From Defluviitaleaceae bacterium (GTDB lineage Bacteria > Bacillota > Clostridia > Lachnospirales > WQUN01): DNA of 50,570 nucleotides. Location of the stretch: positions 1 to 50,570 of the forward strand of contig WQVK01000017.1 in NCBI GenBank assembly GCA_009784025.1. Direction: 5' to 3'. The position numbers and the translations under genes were made by a program. The stretch's first letter is position 1. The number at the start of each line of letters is the position of its first letter. A model generated the notes under the pieces. It ran no database searches. It was not told the DNA's origin and saw only the letters and a list, made by a program, of their open reading frames with translations. Below, one piece after another: positions 32,728 through 40,649 of this stretch.

Positions 32728-33465
32728 TTAATTTATCGCCTGCCATATTATGCTGCGCACAGGCTTTTTTAAAACCAGCCGCATGTACGGCATGGCCATT
32801 TTCCCTAGGTTAATATTGCCGCGAATATACGCGTTAAAACGGATGAAGGCTTCATCTGCCTCGAAATCACCATCCAGGCGCACATGCTGCCTAAAGCCAA
32901 CAAGCCCGGCCACTACTTCGTATGCGCCAAGAGCCAGGCCGGTGTTGGCTGGGTCACCCAGGCCCACTGCGGCCTGGATATCTATCTTCTTGGGTTTTAA
33001 CCCCCGCATAGACTTTTTAATTGCCTGCCAACTAAGGCTTACAATCACCTTACGGTGTGGGTGTTGCCAGGCTTTTTTGAAGCTGGTAAGGCCGTTTTTT
33101 AGGGATGATGTTTTCTTCCGCTTGGGGCGTGCGGCCTTCTTGGAGGGTGCGGATTTCTTCTTGGCCTTGGCGGCTTTGGCTTTTGTGAGCCTGGTTGGCT
33201 TTTTGCCAGTATTAAGCCTAATGCCGGCTATACGTACCGTAAGCTTGTCCGCGTCCTCTCGGTAATCGTAAACCACGTAAACCAGCCTAAAAAGGTAACT
33301 AACCCGCAGCAGCGCTGTGGTGCTACCGTCGCGCGCCGCCTTTAGCTCGTACTTTATTGGCACAAACATAAGCAAAACCGCCAGCAGCAGCAATGCCAAC
33401 ACCAGCCCCAGCAGCCCAACAATAATCCACAAAAGCACCCAAAGCCCAGTTGCCACCCATGTCAT
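32728..33465 (-). CDS. DUF2953 membrane protein (YtfI-like)
   Basis: 245 residues. One N-terminal membrane helix (about 8-33) is followed by a cytoplasmic region, a Lys/Ala-rich linker (about 90-130, KAAKAKKKSAPSKKAARPKR) and a C-terminal domain with IQAAVGLGDPANTGLALGAY, the family mark. The role is unknown; it is nearly always next to gerW. Start ATG at 33465 overlaps the lit stop by 4 bp. Confidence 0.85.
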   Translation of the reverse strand: MTWVATGLWVLLWIIVGLLGLVLALLLLAVLLMFVPIKYELKAARDGSTTALLRVSYLFRLVYVVYDYREDADKLTVRIAGIRLNTGKKPTRLTKAKAAKAKKKSAPSKKAARPKRKKTSSLKNGLTSFKKAWQHPHRKVIVSLSWQAIKKSMRGLKPKKIDIQAAVGLGDPANTGLALGAYEVVAGLVGFRQHVRLDGDFEADEAFIRFNAYIRGNINLGKMAMPYMRLVLKKPVRSIIWQAIN

Positions 33466-34154
33466 AGCTGGCCAAACCCTGGTTTATGCATTTTTTTTAA
33501 ATAAACTGTTGCCGCCAAAATAATCGCCAGCGGCAAAAGCACCAAAATAAGCGCAATAAATATAGAAATATGGATAAAAAACTCCAGCGGAACCATGTTT
33601 ATAAGCAAATCCACGCGAGGGTCTAAAATCCAATAATCATTATCGAAGAAAAGTACATGGAAAATATAAAAAGCCCTGTCGAAGTCTATGGCAATAACCC
33701 CAACAGTAACCGCTGCCAGCAACAAAAACGTCAACAGCACATTGCGAGAACAATGGGCAAGCACGTACAAGACCTTATATTTAAACAGCATCATGGCCAA
33801 AACAACCGCAATCATGGCAAAAAAAGCAATATTGCGCACCACAAAAAGCCTGTCATACAGCACCCTAACATCAATCATATGCCGTATCTCGATATCGCTA
33901 AAAAACCTGCGCTCTTGCCCCGCCACCACAGCATAAACATCCTCTATGCTGTCGCGCCGCCCACGCATATAATCCAACAGCTCTGTAGTAACTCGCATAA
34001 GCTCATCGTCACTAACCTGGATAGTGTGTGCAACTTCATTCCGGGCATACTGCCACCTAAAAAACGGCGTAAAAAATGTAGGCACAATCACACTTTGGCT
34101 AGCAATAAGCACAAGCAAACAAATTGCCACAACATAACCCATAACCCAACGCAT
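33462..34154 (-). CDS. lit: Lit-type lipoprotein intramolecular transacylase (TIGR01906)
   Basis: 230 residues with four membrane helices and a large extracytoplasmic region. The conserved His are His92 (EIRHMIDVRVLY) and His166 (FYIFHVLFFDNDYWILDPRVD), matching the two catalytic-site histidines reported for Lit. Lit moves an acyl chain within the lipoprotein N-terminal cysteine to give the lyso form, which alters immune recognition and envelope sensitivity. The ATG at 34154 has AAGGAG 8 bases upstream; a longer frame to 34205 is rejected. It is the first gene of the gerW operon. Confidence 0.78.
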   Translation of the reverse strand: MRWVMGYVVAICLLVLIASQSVIVPTFFTPFFRWQYARNEVAHTIQVSDDELMRVTTELLDYMRGRRDSIEDVYAVVAGQERRFFSDIEIRHMIDVRVLYDRLFVVRNIAFFAMIAVVLAMMLFKYKVLYVLAHCSRNVLLTFLLLAAVTVGVIAIDFDRAFYIFHVLFFDNDYWILDPRVDLLINMVPLEFFIHISIFIALILVLLPLAIILAATVYLKKMHKPGFGQL

Positions 34155-34173
34155 GTGGTATCTCCTTATAATT

Positions 34174-34244
34174 AAACCGTGGTGGCTTCGCCCCCACACC
34201 CCCACCCGCTTTTTGAAAAAAGCGGGGCAAAAACTTTAACATTG
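34174..34244. repeat. Intergenic repeat, family E
   Basis: AAACCGTGG, a CCCCCACACC stretch, CCCGCTTTTTGAAAAAAGCGGG hairpin and a CAAAAACTTTAACATTG end, as at 25640-25751, 27886-27930 and 43347-43412. An inverted partial copy (TTTTTCAAAAAGCGGATGG) follows to about 34300, making a convergent pair before floA's stop. Confidence 0.7.
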
Positions 34245-34313
34245 AAATGCTTTTGCTTATTTTTCAAAAAGCGGATGGAGTATGGGGGAGAAGCCTCTGA
34301 TGGTCTTGTCTTA

Positions 34314-35357
34314 TCACTTACCAGGCGGCTTGGCGGATATGTCTATTTGCATCCCGCCTATACTTTCCCGCATTTTTGTGTCGGCTTTTTTGTTTTCTAG
34401 GTTGATGTAGTCTAGGTAGCCCATGTTGCCGCTGTGCAGGGCTTCTGCTAGGGCTAGTGGCACTTTGGATTCTGCCTCTACTACTTTGGCGCGCATTTCT
34501 TGTACTTTGGCACGCATTTCTTGTTCTTCGGCTATGGCTAGGCTTCGGCGTTCTTCGGCTTTTGCTTCGGCGATTTTTTTGTCGGCTTCGGCTTGTTCAA
34601 TTTGCAGGGCTGCGCCCACGTTTCGGCCTATATCCATGTCGGCTATGTCTATTGATAGGATTTCGTAGGCTGTGCCTGCGTCTAGGCCTTTAGCCAGAAC
34701 AGTTTTGGAGATTCTGTCTGGGTTTTCTAGCACTTCGCGGTGGGTGGGGGCAGAGCCGATTGTGGTTACAATGCCCTCGCCTACACGGGCCACTATTGTG
34801 GCCTCGCCTGCGCCGCCGATAAGGCGCTGGATATTGGTGCGTACGGTAATGCGCGCCATGGCCTTAACTTCTGTACCGTTGCTGGCCACTGCGGATATCA
34901 TTGGGGTTTCTATCACTTTGGGGTTAACGCTCATGCGTACGGCCTCGAAAACATCGCGGCCCGCAAGGTCTATTGCACAGGCGCGCTCGAATGTTAGCTC
35001 TAGGTTGGCGCGGTGTGCGGCAATAAGGGCGTTAACCACTGCGTCTACCCGGCCGCCCGCAAGATAATGGGATTCTAGCTGGCCTATTGGCACTGGAATA
35101 TTTGCTTTTGTAAGTCGGATAAGCGGCAGCACAACCTTTGAAGGGACAACCCGCCGAAGGCGCATGCCAACCAAAGACATAATGCTGATTTTCGCACCGC
35201 TGGAAATGGCCGAAATCCATAACCCAAGCGGCACAAAGCGGAAAAACAGCAACACAACAAATAAAGCTGGCACAAAAATAAGCAAGAACATGCCGAAGCC
35301 AGCAAAAGCGGCAAAATCTTCTAGATGATTTACCTGGGCTAGAAAAGTTGTTGTCAT
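34314..35357 (-). CDS. floA: Flotillin-like protein FloA
   Basis: 347 residues. N-terminal hydrophobic hairpin (about 20-65), then the SPFH-type domain ([40 protein letters not shown]) and an Ala/Glu/Lys coiled coil (about 250-310, [20 protein letters not shown]). FloA scaffolds functional membrane microdomains in Bacillus. ATG 35357 has AGGAGG 8 bases upstream; a TTG 6 bases earlier is less likely. It is 109 nt downstream of nfeD, the usual pairing. Confidence 0.95.
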   Translation of the reverse strand: MTTTFLAQVNHLEDFAAFAGFGMFLLIFVPALFVVLLFFRFVPLGLWISAISSGAKISIMSLVGMRLRRVVPSKVVLPLIRLTKANIPVPIGQLESHYLAGGRVDAVVNALIAAHRANLELTFERACAIDLAGRDVFEAVRMSVNPKVIETPMISAVASNGTEVKAMARITVRTNIQRLIGGAGEATIVARVGEGIVTTIGSAPTHREVLENPDRISKTVLAKGLDAGTAYEILSIDIADMDIGRNVGAALQIEQAEADKKIAEAKAEERRSLAIAEEQEMRAKVQEMRAKVVEAESKVPLALAEALHSGNMGYLDYINLENKKADTKMRESIGGMQIDISAKPPGK

Positions 35358-35466
35358 TTGCAATACCTCCTATTGGAAACCACTGATTAACCATCCATTC
35401 GCATATGCTATTTTTCATGGGGTTAATTCAGCGTTTCAATTGATATGCGGGGTGGCCTCCCGTGGG

Positions 35467-35943
35467 CTAGTTGCCATCAACCAAGCTTACTACAATCTTG
35501 TTCATTTTTGTTTCCACTACTTTTACCATCGCGCCGCGTTCTATCATTGGGCCGTTAGAGGTTACATCTACGCGCACGCCGTTGAAGTCCGCTTCACCCT
35601 GGGGGCGCAGGATGGTTACGGCCTTGCCTTCCTTGCCCAAGAAGCCGGAAAGGTCTAGGGGTGGGAGGTCTTCTGCCAGGGTATCATTCAAAAAGAGTTT
35701 GCCATGAAAACGCTGCCTTTTGTACATAGTGTACAAGATCCCTGCGGCAAGAAGGATAACCGAAATATTGATACCAACAATAACAAAACCGCCCGGTACA
35801 TATATTATAGCCAACACAGCCGAGGCTATAAGCGCAAGTACACCTACAATGCCACATATAAATCCGTCGAAGCCGGGCATGATAATCTCCAGTACAAGTG
35901 CCGCGATACCAACTACCAACAAAATAATGCTAAGTTCAAACAT
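35467..35943 (-). CDS. NfeD-like membrane protein
   Basis: 158 residues. Four short membrane helices (about 5-75, LLVVGIAALVLEIIMPGFDG) and a C-terminal OB-fold (about 100-158, GKEGKAVTILRPQGEADFNG, ERGAMVKVVETKMNKIVV). NfeD proteins accompany flotillins and may anchor or regulate them. ATG 35943 has GGAGGT 7 bases upstream; longer frames are not supported. Confidence 0.92.
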   Translation of the reverse strand: MFELSIILLVVGIAALVLEIIMPGFDGFICGIVGVLALIASAVLAIIYVPGGFVIVGINISVILLAAGILYTMYKRQRFHGKLFLNDTLAEDLPPLDLSGFLGKEGKAVTILRPQGEADFNGVRVDVTSNGPMIERGAMVKVVETKMNKIVVSLVDGN

Positions 35944-36180
35944 ACTCATACCTCCATTTAAATGAGGCGCTGCCTCAAACTCCGCCACTGCGCGGGCTAA
36001 GCCTTGCGTACTTCCTTGGCGGCTGTTGCCGCCTGCGGGCGCATGCTATGCATACGGATTGTGGTTGGGGTTTATTTTATTATGGCTGGCACTTTGTCTT
36101 TCCGCCGCGCTGATTGTGGGTAGACTTGCGTAGGCGGTGGGTAGTGCCGGCCTTTTTGGTTTTGGTATGGTGGAGAGGTG

Positions 36181-36294
36181 ATATTAGCCTTAAATTAAAA
36201 CAACGAACTGGAGCGGCACCACAAAATGCCGAGATAAGGCACTTTAAGGCGAGCTTGCCGCGACAATAAGGCGATTTTAATTGAGATAGGTATA
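36181..36294. mobile_element. MITE-like element, family H copy 1
   Basis: 114 nt. The right end GCCGCGACAATAAGGCGATTTT then AATTGAGATAGGTATA parallels the family B right end. The left end ATATTAGCCTTAAATTAAAA is a loose inverted match. A second copy, inverted and lacking part of the middle, is at 46770-46850. The rest of the 35944-36403 gap shows no gene. Confidence 0.6.
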
Positions 36295-36403
36295 GGAAGC
36301 CGATGGCTGTACAGCTTTGCTATTGCGGTTTGTTGAGTTTTGGCTTGTTTAATGCTGTTTTGGGAGATTTTCCCCCAAAGCCAGCGGTAATCTGTACAGT
36401 TTG

Positions 36404-36862
36404 TTATTCTGCTTCTTTTGGTGGCGGGGTCATTATCGGCTCGCGGATGCTTACTACGTCGCTTTTTAGTACGGCCATGCGTACGGTACGGCCGCCTGTG
36501 CCGAATTCTACCATGAAGCAATCCGTGCCAACATCGGAGATTTTGCCGAATAGGCCGCCGCTGGTTACGATATTATCGCCAGTTTTGATTGCCTGTTGCA
36601 TTTCGCGCATTTGTTTTTCTCTTTTGCGCTGTGGGCGAAATAGGAAGAAATACATAGCGCCAAAGGCTGCAATCCATACAAAAATCATTGGCATAGTGCC
36701 CATGCCGCCGCCACCTGCTGCCGCGCCACTGGCGGCGTCTGCTGTTGCGGCTACTACATCTGCCGCTGCGGGGGCTGCTGCGCCGCCTGCGCCTGTGTCG
36801 CCCTGTATGCCCCAGGCCAGGAATGTTAGGTTGTTAAACGTGCTTAAAAGAAAGTTTGTCAT
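36404..36862 (-). CDS. yajC: Preprotein translocase subunit YajC
   Basis: 152 residues. An N-terminal Ala/Gly-rich tract (about 20-55), one membrane helix (about 57-77, MIFVWIAAFGAMYFFLFRPQ) followed by RKREKQMREMQQAIKTGDNI and the SGGLFGKI signature. YajC assists SecDF/YidC at the Sec translocon. ATG 36862 has AGGAGG 11 bases upstream. secD and secF, normally adjacent, are absent; the next gene is a repeat and then rpmA. Confidence 0.93.
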   Translation of the reverse strand: MTNFLLSTFNNLTFLAWGIQGDTGAGGAAAPAAADVVAATADAASGAAAGGGGMGTMPMIFVWIAAFGAMYFFLFRPQRKREKQMREMQQAIKTGDNIVTSGGLFGKISDVGTDCFMVEFGTGGRTVRMAVLKSDVVSIREPIMTPPPKEAE

Positions 36863-37030
36863 TTTGTAAAAATCCTCCTGATATGCTGATACTATCCTTG
36901 TTAAAGCCTCCCCAGCCAAGCTGCGTCAGATAGGATGGATTTAACCGAGAATGGTATGAATGTAGCCGCCCGGACTTTTTCCTGCGGCAATGTCTATAGT
37001 TTCTTATTTTTTTGCTGAATTGTCAATATC

Positions 37031-37193
37031 TATAGTCGCTCCACCCAAAAACATTCGCATAGAGCGCAGGAAATTTTTCGCAAGGTGAGGAGCTGAAAGC
37101 CGCCGCGCACTAGCGGTGTGCAAGGTTTTTAGCGACGAAGGCTTGTTTGAAATTTACAAGCTCTATGTGAGGGTTTTTAGGCGGAGTGACTAT
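37031..37193. mobile_element. MITE-like element, family C copy 3
   Basis: 163 nt in the same orientation as copy 1. The ends are TATAGTCGCTCCACCCAAAA and TTTTTAGGCGGAGTGACTAT. The best-kept left terminal repeat, CATTCGCATAGAGCGCAGG, is shared with copy 1 at nearly every base. It lies between yajC and the rpmA terminator. Confidence 0.88.
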
Positions 37194-37205
37194 GGTTGGA
37201 CAGTT

Positions 37206-37240
37206 AAAAAAATCCTCCCGATTTAAAACCGAGAGGATTT
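37206..37240 (-). terminator. Terminator of the rplU-prp-rpmA operon
   Basis: AAATCCTC pairs with GAGGATTT (37233-37240 and 37210-37217), extended by CGG/CCG, with a run of T on the minus strand, 8 nt after the rpmA stop. Confidence 0.85.
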
Positions 37241-37247
37241 ATAAAGT

Positions 37248-37538
37248 TTAAGCTTGTTCTACCCTTGGGTAAACAGAAACTTGCTTCTTGTCTCTGCCTT
37301 TGCGCTCGAAACGGACTATGCCGTCTGTAAGTGCGAAAAGGTTATCGTTAGAGCCGCGGCCCACATTGTTGCCGGGGTGGATTTTTGTGCCGCGCTGGGT
37401 GTATAGGATATTGCCGGCTAGTACAAACTGGCCGTCTGCACGTTTTGCGCCTAGGCTTTTGGCGTTAGAGTCTCTGCCGTTTTTGGTAGAGCCCACACCC
37501 TTTTTATGAGCGAAAAACGAAAGGTTCAATTTTATCAT
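37248..37538 (-). CDS. rpmA: 50S ribosomal protein L27
   Basis: 96 residues. It carries the Firmicutes N-terminal extension [14 protein letters not shown], which must be cut after Phe9 by Prp to expose the A-site tail; the gene for Prp is immediately upstream. The core [20 protein letters not shown] is typical. The start overlaps the prp stop by 4 bp. The operon is rplU-prp-rpmA. Confidence 0.97.
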   Translation of the reverse strand: MIKLNLSFFAHKKGVGSTKNGRDSNAKSLGAKRADGQFVLAGNILYTQRGTKIHPGNNVGRGSNDNLFALTDGIVRFERKGRDKKQVSVYPRVEQA

Positions 37539-37864
37539 AATGACACTCCTGTTCCATTTTCAATTATCTCAATTTGGCTTGGGTATTGTTCTTTTACGCA
37601 TTGCAGCCCCAAAACCATTGCATCTATCAGCAGCCCTGCGTCTTTGCTGCGGGGGGATTCTTTCAAGTTGAAAGAAAGATACCCTTCTTCTTCGTGCTCG
37701 CAGTTGAAACCTGCCGCCCCTGCGGCTGTTAAGGTTTCGATACTGTTTACCGTATTGATAACCAGCATGCTAACTGCGGCGCATACCTGGCTTTCGCCAT
37801 GGTTGCTTACTGTGAAACCCACAACTTCGCCTGCGCTGCCGCGAAACAAAAATACAGCTATCAC
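37535..37864 (-). CDS. prp: Ribosomal-processing cysteine protease Prp
   Basis: 109 residues. It removes the L27 N-terminal extension. The catalytic Cys is Cys28 in VCAAVSMLV. The conserved GHA...DIVCAAVS segment is shortened: His22 and Cys28 are only six residues apart (NHGESQVC), where Staphylococcus Prp has 12, so the flexible loop between them is largely missing. The remainder ([20 protein letters not shown]) is normal. It overlaps rplU and rpmA by 4 bp each. Confidence 0.88.
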   Translation of the reverse strand: MIAVFLFRGSAGEVVGFTVSNHGESQVCAAVSMLVINTVNSIETLTAAGAAGFNCEHEEEGYLSFNLKESPRSKDAGLLIDAMVLGLQCVKEQYPSQIEIIENGTGVSL

Positions 37865-38172
37865 TTATTTATTGCGCTAATTTTTACGCTTGTATATGGC
37901 TGACGATGGCCTTTTTTCTTATGGAAGCCTTTTTTAGATTTATACTTGTAGATGATAACTTTTTTAGCCTTGCCATCCCCAAGAACTTCGCCAGTAACAT
38001 TTGCGCCAGCCACAGTTGGTTTGCCAAAAACAGAAGCATCGCCGTCTAGAATTCCCAGCACCTTGTCAAATGTGAAGTTAGTACCTTCTTCCACGCCAAG
38101 TTTTTCTACAGTAATAACATCGCCGGGTTGAACTTTGTACTGCTTGCCGCCACTTTCAATGATTGCGTACAT
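37861..38172 (-). CDS. rplU: 50S ribosomal protein L21
   Basis: 103 residues, MYAIIESGGKQYKVQPGDVI at the N-terminus and KKGFHKKKGHRQPYTSVKIS at the C-terminus, the universal L21 pattern. It binds 23S rRNA. ATG 38172 has AGGAGG 8 bases upstream; an upstream in-frame ATG lies in the leader. It is first in the operon and is preceded by a structured leader and a good promoter. Confidence 0.97.
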   Translation of the reverse strand: MYAIIESGGKQYKVQPGDVITVEKLGVEEGTNFTFDKVLGILDGDASVFGKPTVAGANVTGEVLGDGKAKKVIIYKYKSKKGFHKKKGHRQPYTSVKISAINK

Positions 38173-38259
38173 AATACACCTCCTATATTTTTTGGAAGTA
38201 CACGCTAAGAGAGGCATAGGCCTTAGCCCAATTTAATACCTAACTCATGCGGTTACAAC
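38173..38259 (-). ncRNA. Candidate L21 leader RNA
   Basis: The roughly 87-nt leader contains GTTGTAACCGCATGAGTTAG and a hairpin GCTAAGGCC...GCC...TTAGC (about 38205-38230) before the ribosome binding site. Firmicutes rplU genes carry a conserved L21 leader in this place, thought to be an autoregulatory target. Matching is by context and memory only. Confidence 0.55.
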
Positions 38260-38265
38260 TTGAGG

Positions 38266-38294
38266 ATTTTATCACAAGATTTTGTCTTTGTAAA
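38266..38294 (-). promoter_or_regulatory. rplU operon promoter
   Basis: TTTACA (38294-38289), a 17-base spacer and TAAAAT (38271-38266) on the minus strand, about 95 nt before rplU. Confidence 0.7.
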
Positions 38295-38418
38295 GTGTTA
38301 TTGCTGTGGTAGAATGGGGATATTAAAACCGTTAAAAGCTTCGCCTCGGTTTCATAATGTTCGTTTCGCGCACCGGGTCGCATTTGAAGAAAGAATCAAA
38401 AACTTTGCCGTTAAATTT

Positions 38419-38449
38419 TTCAGTTGGTCGCAATTTGCGACCAACTGAA
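38419..38449. repeat. Family D palindrome, copy 4
   Basis: A perfect 31-nt palindrome TTC + AGTTGGTCGCAA centred on 38434. It ends only 16 bases before the ccdA start and just upstream of its ribosome binding site, in a divergent gap. It could fold in the ccdA leader and affect its expression (inference). Confidence 0.85.
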
Positions 38450-38464
38450 GTTAGAGGTGCTGCT

Positions 38465-39148
38465 GTGATTTATTTTTTGCTTTTTATTGAGGGAATAATT
38501 TCGTTTATTTCGCCGTGCTTGCTGCCGCTTGTTCCGGTTTATGTGTCTTATTTTGCGGGGGGCGGCCAAGGGGCTGTGCTTCGCAATGCTATTTGCTTTG
38601 TGGTTGGGTTTACGGCTGTGTTTGTGGCCTTGGGGGCTTTTGCTGGGGCTGTGGGCGGGGTTTTGGTTATGTATGCCGGGGTGGTTAACTTGGTGGCCGG
38701 TGGGCTGGTTGTTCTTTTTGGGTTGGATTATTTGTTTGAAATTAGGGCGCGGCTGGGGACGCGCTTTAGGCTTGGGGGCGGGCCGCCTAGGTTTAAGCAA
38801 CTGGAAACCTCGGCAGATAAACCAATGCCATTTTATATATATATGCTTTTTGGCGGGGTGTTTTCTATTGTATGGGCGCCGTGTGTAAGCAGGTTTTTGG
38901 GGGCGGCGCTTATGCGGGCGGCCACCCAGGCATCTGTGCTGGAGGGTATGCTTATGCTGCTGGTGTTTTCGCTGGGGCTGGCTATCCCTTTTGTGGCCAG
39001 CGCGTTGCTTATTAAGCAGCTTAAGGAAGCATTTGATTTCATCAAGCGGCATATGCGTGTGGTTAATATTGTTTCTGGCTTGGTGCTGGTGGCTACAGGG
39101 CTGCTTATTGCCACCGGGCTGTATGGCAGGTTTGTTTCACTATTCTAA
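38465..39148 (+). CDS. ccdA: Cytochrome c biogenesis/thiol transporter CcdA
   Basis: 227 residues, six membrane helices. The two redox cysteines are in FISPCLLPLVPVYVSYF and SIVWAPCVSRFLGAAL. CcdA passes reducing power across the membrane to exported thioredoxin-like proteins. The start is GTG 38465 with GAGGTG 6 bases upstream; the longer frame to 38357 crosses the palindrome and has no site. The next gene encodes an exported TlpA-like thioredoxin, its probable partner. Confidence 0.88.
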   Translation: MIYFLLFIEGIISFISPCLLPLVPVYVSYFAGGGQGAVLRNAICFVVGFTAVFVALGAFAGAVGGVLVMYAGVVNLVAGGLVVLFGLDYLFEIRARLGTRFRLGGGPPRFKQLETSADKPMPFYIYMLFGGVFSIVWAPCVSRFLGAALMRAATQASVLEGMLMLLVFSLGLAIPFVASALLIKQLKEAFDFIKRHMRVVNIVSGLVLVATGLLIATGLYGRFVSLF

Positions 39149-39162
39149 TGAGGTGATTGCGA

Positions 39163-39714
39163 ATGAATAAAAAATTAAAAGCCTTAGTGATTGCAGGCTG
39201 CATGGCAGTGATTTTGGCAGGGGCGTTTTCTATCTATCATTTTACAGACCTAGGCAGGGATATAGACACCGCCGTGGTGTTCGACAACACTGGCCTAGAG
39301 CAAGCTGCGGATATCATATTCACAGATGTCTATGGAAACGAAATTTTCCTGTCAGATTTTTTTGGCCAGCCAATAGTCCTTAATTTTTGGACAACATGGT
39401 GCCCAAACTGTGTGCGGCAATCCCCGTATTTTGAGGCTCTTTACCAAAAAAAAGGCGACGAAATAAAAATAATAAAAATAAATCTGATAGACGGCAGGCG
39501 CGAAACTTGGCAAACAGTAGAAGCTTTTATGTACAACAATAACTACAGTTTCCCACTGTTTTTCGACACCACCCAAACCGCCTCATTCACTTACAATGCG
39601 CGAACCATCCCCGTCACGCATTTTATCAACCCAGATGGCTATATAGTAGCCAGCGAAGGCGGCCTGCTTACGGAAGAATCTATGGCACGCAACGTAGCAA
39701 GGATAACCCCATGA
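39163..39714 (+). CDS. TlpA-like exported thioredoxin
   Basis: 183 residues. An N-terminal signal anchor (about 5-27) precedes a thioredoxin fold with the active site WTTWCPNC, a ResA-type motif, and the cis-Pro loop TIPVTHFINPDGYI. It should act outside the membrane as a thiol-disulfide reductase, kept reduced by CcdA. GAGGTG lies upstream of ATG 39163. It overlaps thiN by 4 bp. Confidence 0.9.
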   Translation: MNKKLKALVIAGCMAVILAGAFSIYHFTDLGRDIDTAVVFDNTGLEQAADIIFTDVYGNEIFLSDFFGQPIVLNFWTTWCPNCVRQSPYFEALYQKKGDEIKIIKINLIDGRRETWQTVEAFMYNNNYSFPLFFDTTQTASFTYNARTIPVTHFINPDGYIVASEGGLLTEESMARNVARITP

Positions 39715-40334
39715 AAACAATAATCTTCGCCAATGGCGAAATGCCCAACCCCGCTGCCCTAAAACCCGCCACAAAAAACGCCGCCCTAATAATCGCATGC
39801 GACGGCGGCCTTAGCCACGCCCACGCCATGGGCATCACCCCACATATAATAATAGGCGACCTAGACTCCGCCCCGGCCAGCCTATTGGCAGAAGCAAAGG
39901 CAAATGGCATAGCCATAACCACCCACCCGGCAGAAAAAGACGAAACAGACCTAGAGCTTTCCATAATATATGCCAACCAAAATGCCGCCACAGAAATAAT
40001 AATACTAGGCGCAACCGGTGGCCGCCTAGACCATACCCTGGCCAACCTGCATATGCTTGCAATAGCCAATTGCCCGGTAGAAATTCTAGACGAGGAGCAT
40101 AGCATACATCTGGTAAAATCCAGCCTTACCCTGCCAAAGGCCAAATACAAAACCATCTCTCTAATCCCGCTAACCACTGTGGTGACAGGCATAACCACCA
40201 CAGGCCTAACTTACCCGCTGCATTGCGAAACCCTATACGCAGGCAAATCCCGCGGGGTTAGCAACGAGTTCTGCGCGGAACAAGCGAGTATCGCTGTAGA
40301 GGACGGGATGCTACTGGTGATACGGGCGGTGTAG
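39711..40334 (+). CDS. thiN: Thiamine pyrophosphokinase
   Basis: 207 residues. ThiN transfers pyrophosphate from ATP to thiamine. Motifs: IIACDGGLSHA, IIIGDLDSAP, EKDETDLELSI, GATGGRLDHTLANLHML and the C-terminal KSRGVSNEFC. In many Firmicutes it follows rpe/rsgA; here it is translationally coupled to the exported thioredoxin gene, an unusual partner. A terminator or small RNA gene follows. Confidence 0.94.
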   Translation: MKTIIFANGEMPNPAALKPATKNAALIIACDGGLSHAHAMGITPHIIIGDLDSAPASLLAEAKANGIAITTHPAEKDETDLELSIIYANQNAATEIIILGATGGRLDHTLANLHMLAIANCPVEILDEEHSIHLVKSSLTLPKAKYKTISLIPLTTVVTGITTTGLTYPLHCETLYAGKSRGVSNEFCAEQASIAVEDGMLLVIRAV

Positions 40335-40408
40335 AGCTTCCGCCTTGGTGATACTACATGTTTTCAAAAAAATGGTGGAGATGTTCAGCTCTATTATCTG
40401 CCTACCCC

Positions 40409-40437
40409 TTGACAACCCCAACCCACAAGTGTAAACT
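40409..40437 (+). promoter_or_regulatory. Strong promoter of a candidate small RNA
   Basis: TTGACA (40409-40414), a 17-base spacer and TAAACT (40432-40437), with no open reading frame before the terminator at 40490-40521. Confidence 0.5.
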
Positions 40438-40443
40438 GACATA

Positions 40444-40521
40444 AATCTACACCAATCCAGCTAATTCGGTTCTTACCGCATAGAACACAGGCGAGGAAAT
40501 TCCATCCTCGCCTATTTTTTT
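40444..40521 (+). ncRNA. Candidate small RNA
   Basis: About 78 nt from the promoter at 40409 to a strong terminator. Hairpin 1 is GTTCTTACCGCATAGAAC (40469-40486). The terminator is GGCGAGG/CCTCGCC (40490-40496 and 40506-40512) with a TATTTTTTT tail. It does not match an RNA family I recognise. The terminator may equally serve thiN. Confidence 0.4.
40490..40521 (+). terminator. Strong intrinsic terminator
   Basis: A 7-bp GC-rich stem with a 9-base loop and seven Ts. It ends thiN and/or the candidate small RNA. Confidence 0.9.
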
Positions 40522-40530
40522 GCCATTCTC

Positions 40531-40560
40531 TTGCGGCAATGTCGTGGCATCTGATATAAT
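40531..40560 (+). promoter_or_regulatory. asp23 operon promoter
   Basis: TTGCGG (40531-40536), an 18-base spacer and TATAAT (40555-40560), about 90 nt before asp23. Confidence 0.6.
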
Positions 40561-40649
40561 CCATAAAAACGGCAACCCTCATTCCAAACTTTAATGTTTG
40601 TGGGGCGTTGGGCAAAGCCGTAATGGTTTTAACATAAGGAGGCATTTAA

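Noticed and set aside
38420-39052. 210-codon minus-strand frame rich in His, Lys and Pro
   Set aside because: It lies antisense to ccdA; composition is a mirror of hydrophobic codons and no start signal is seen.
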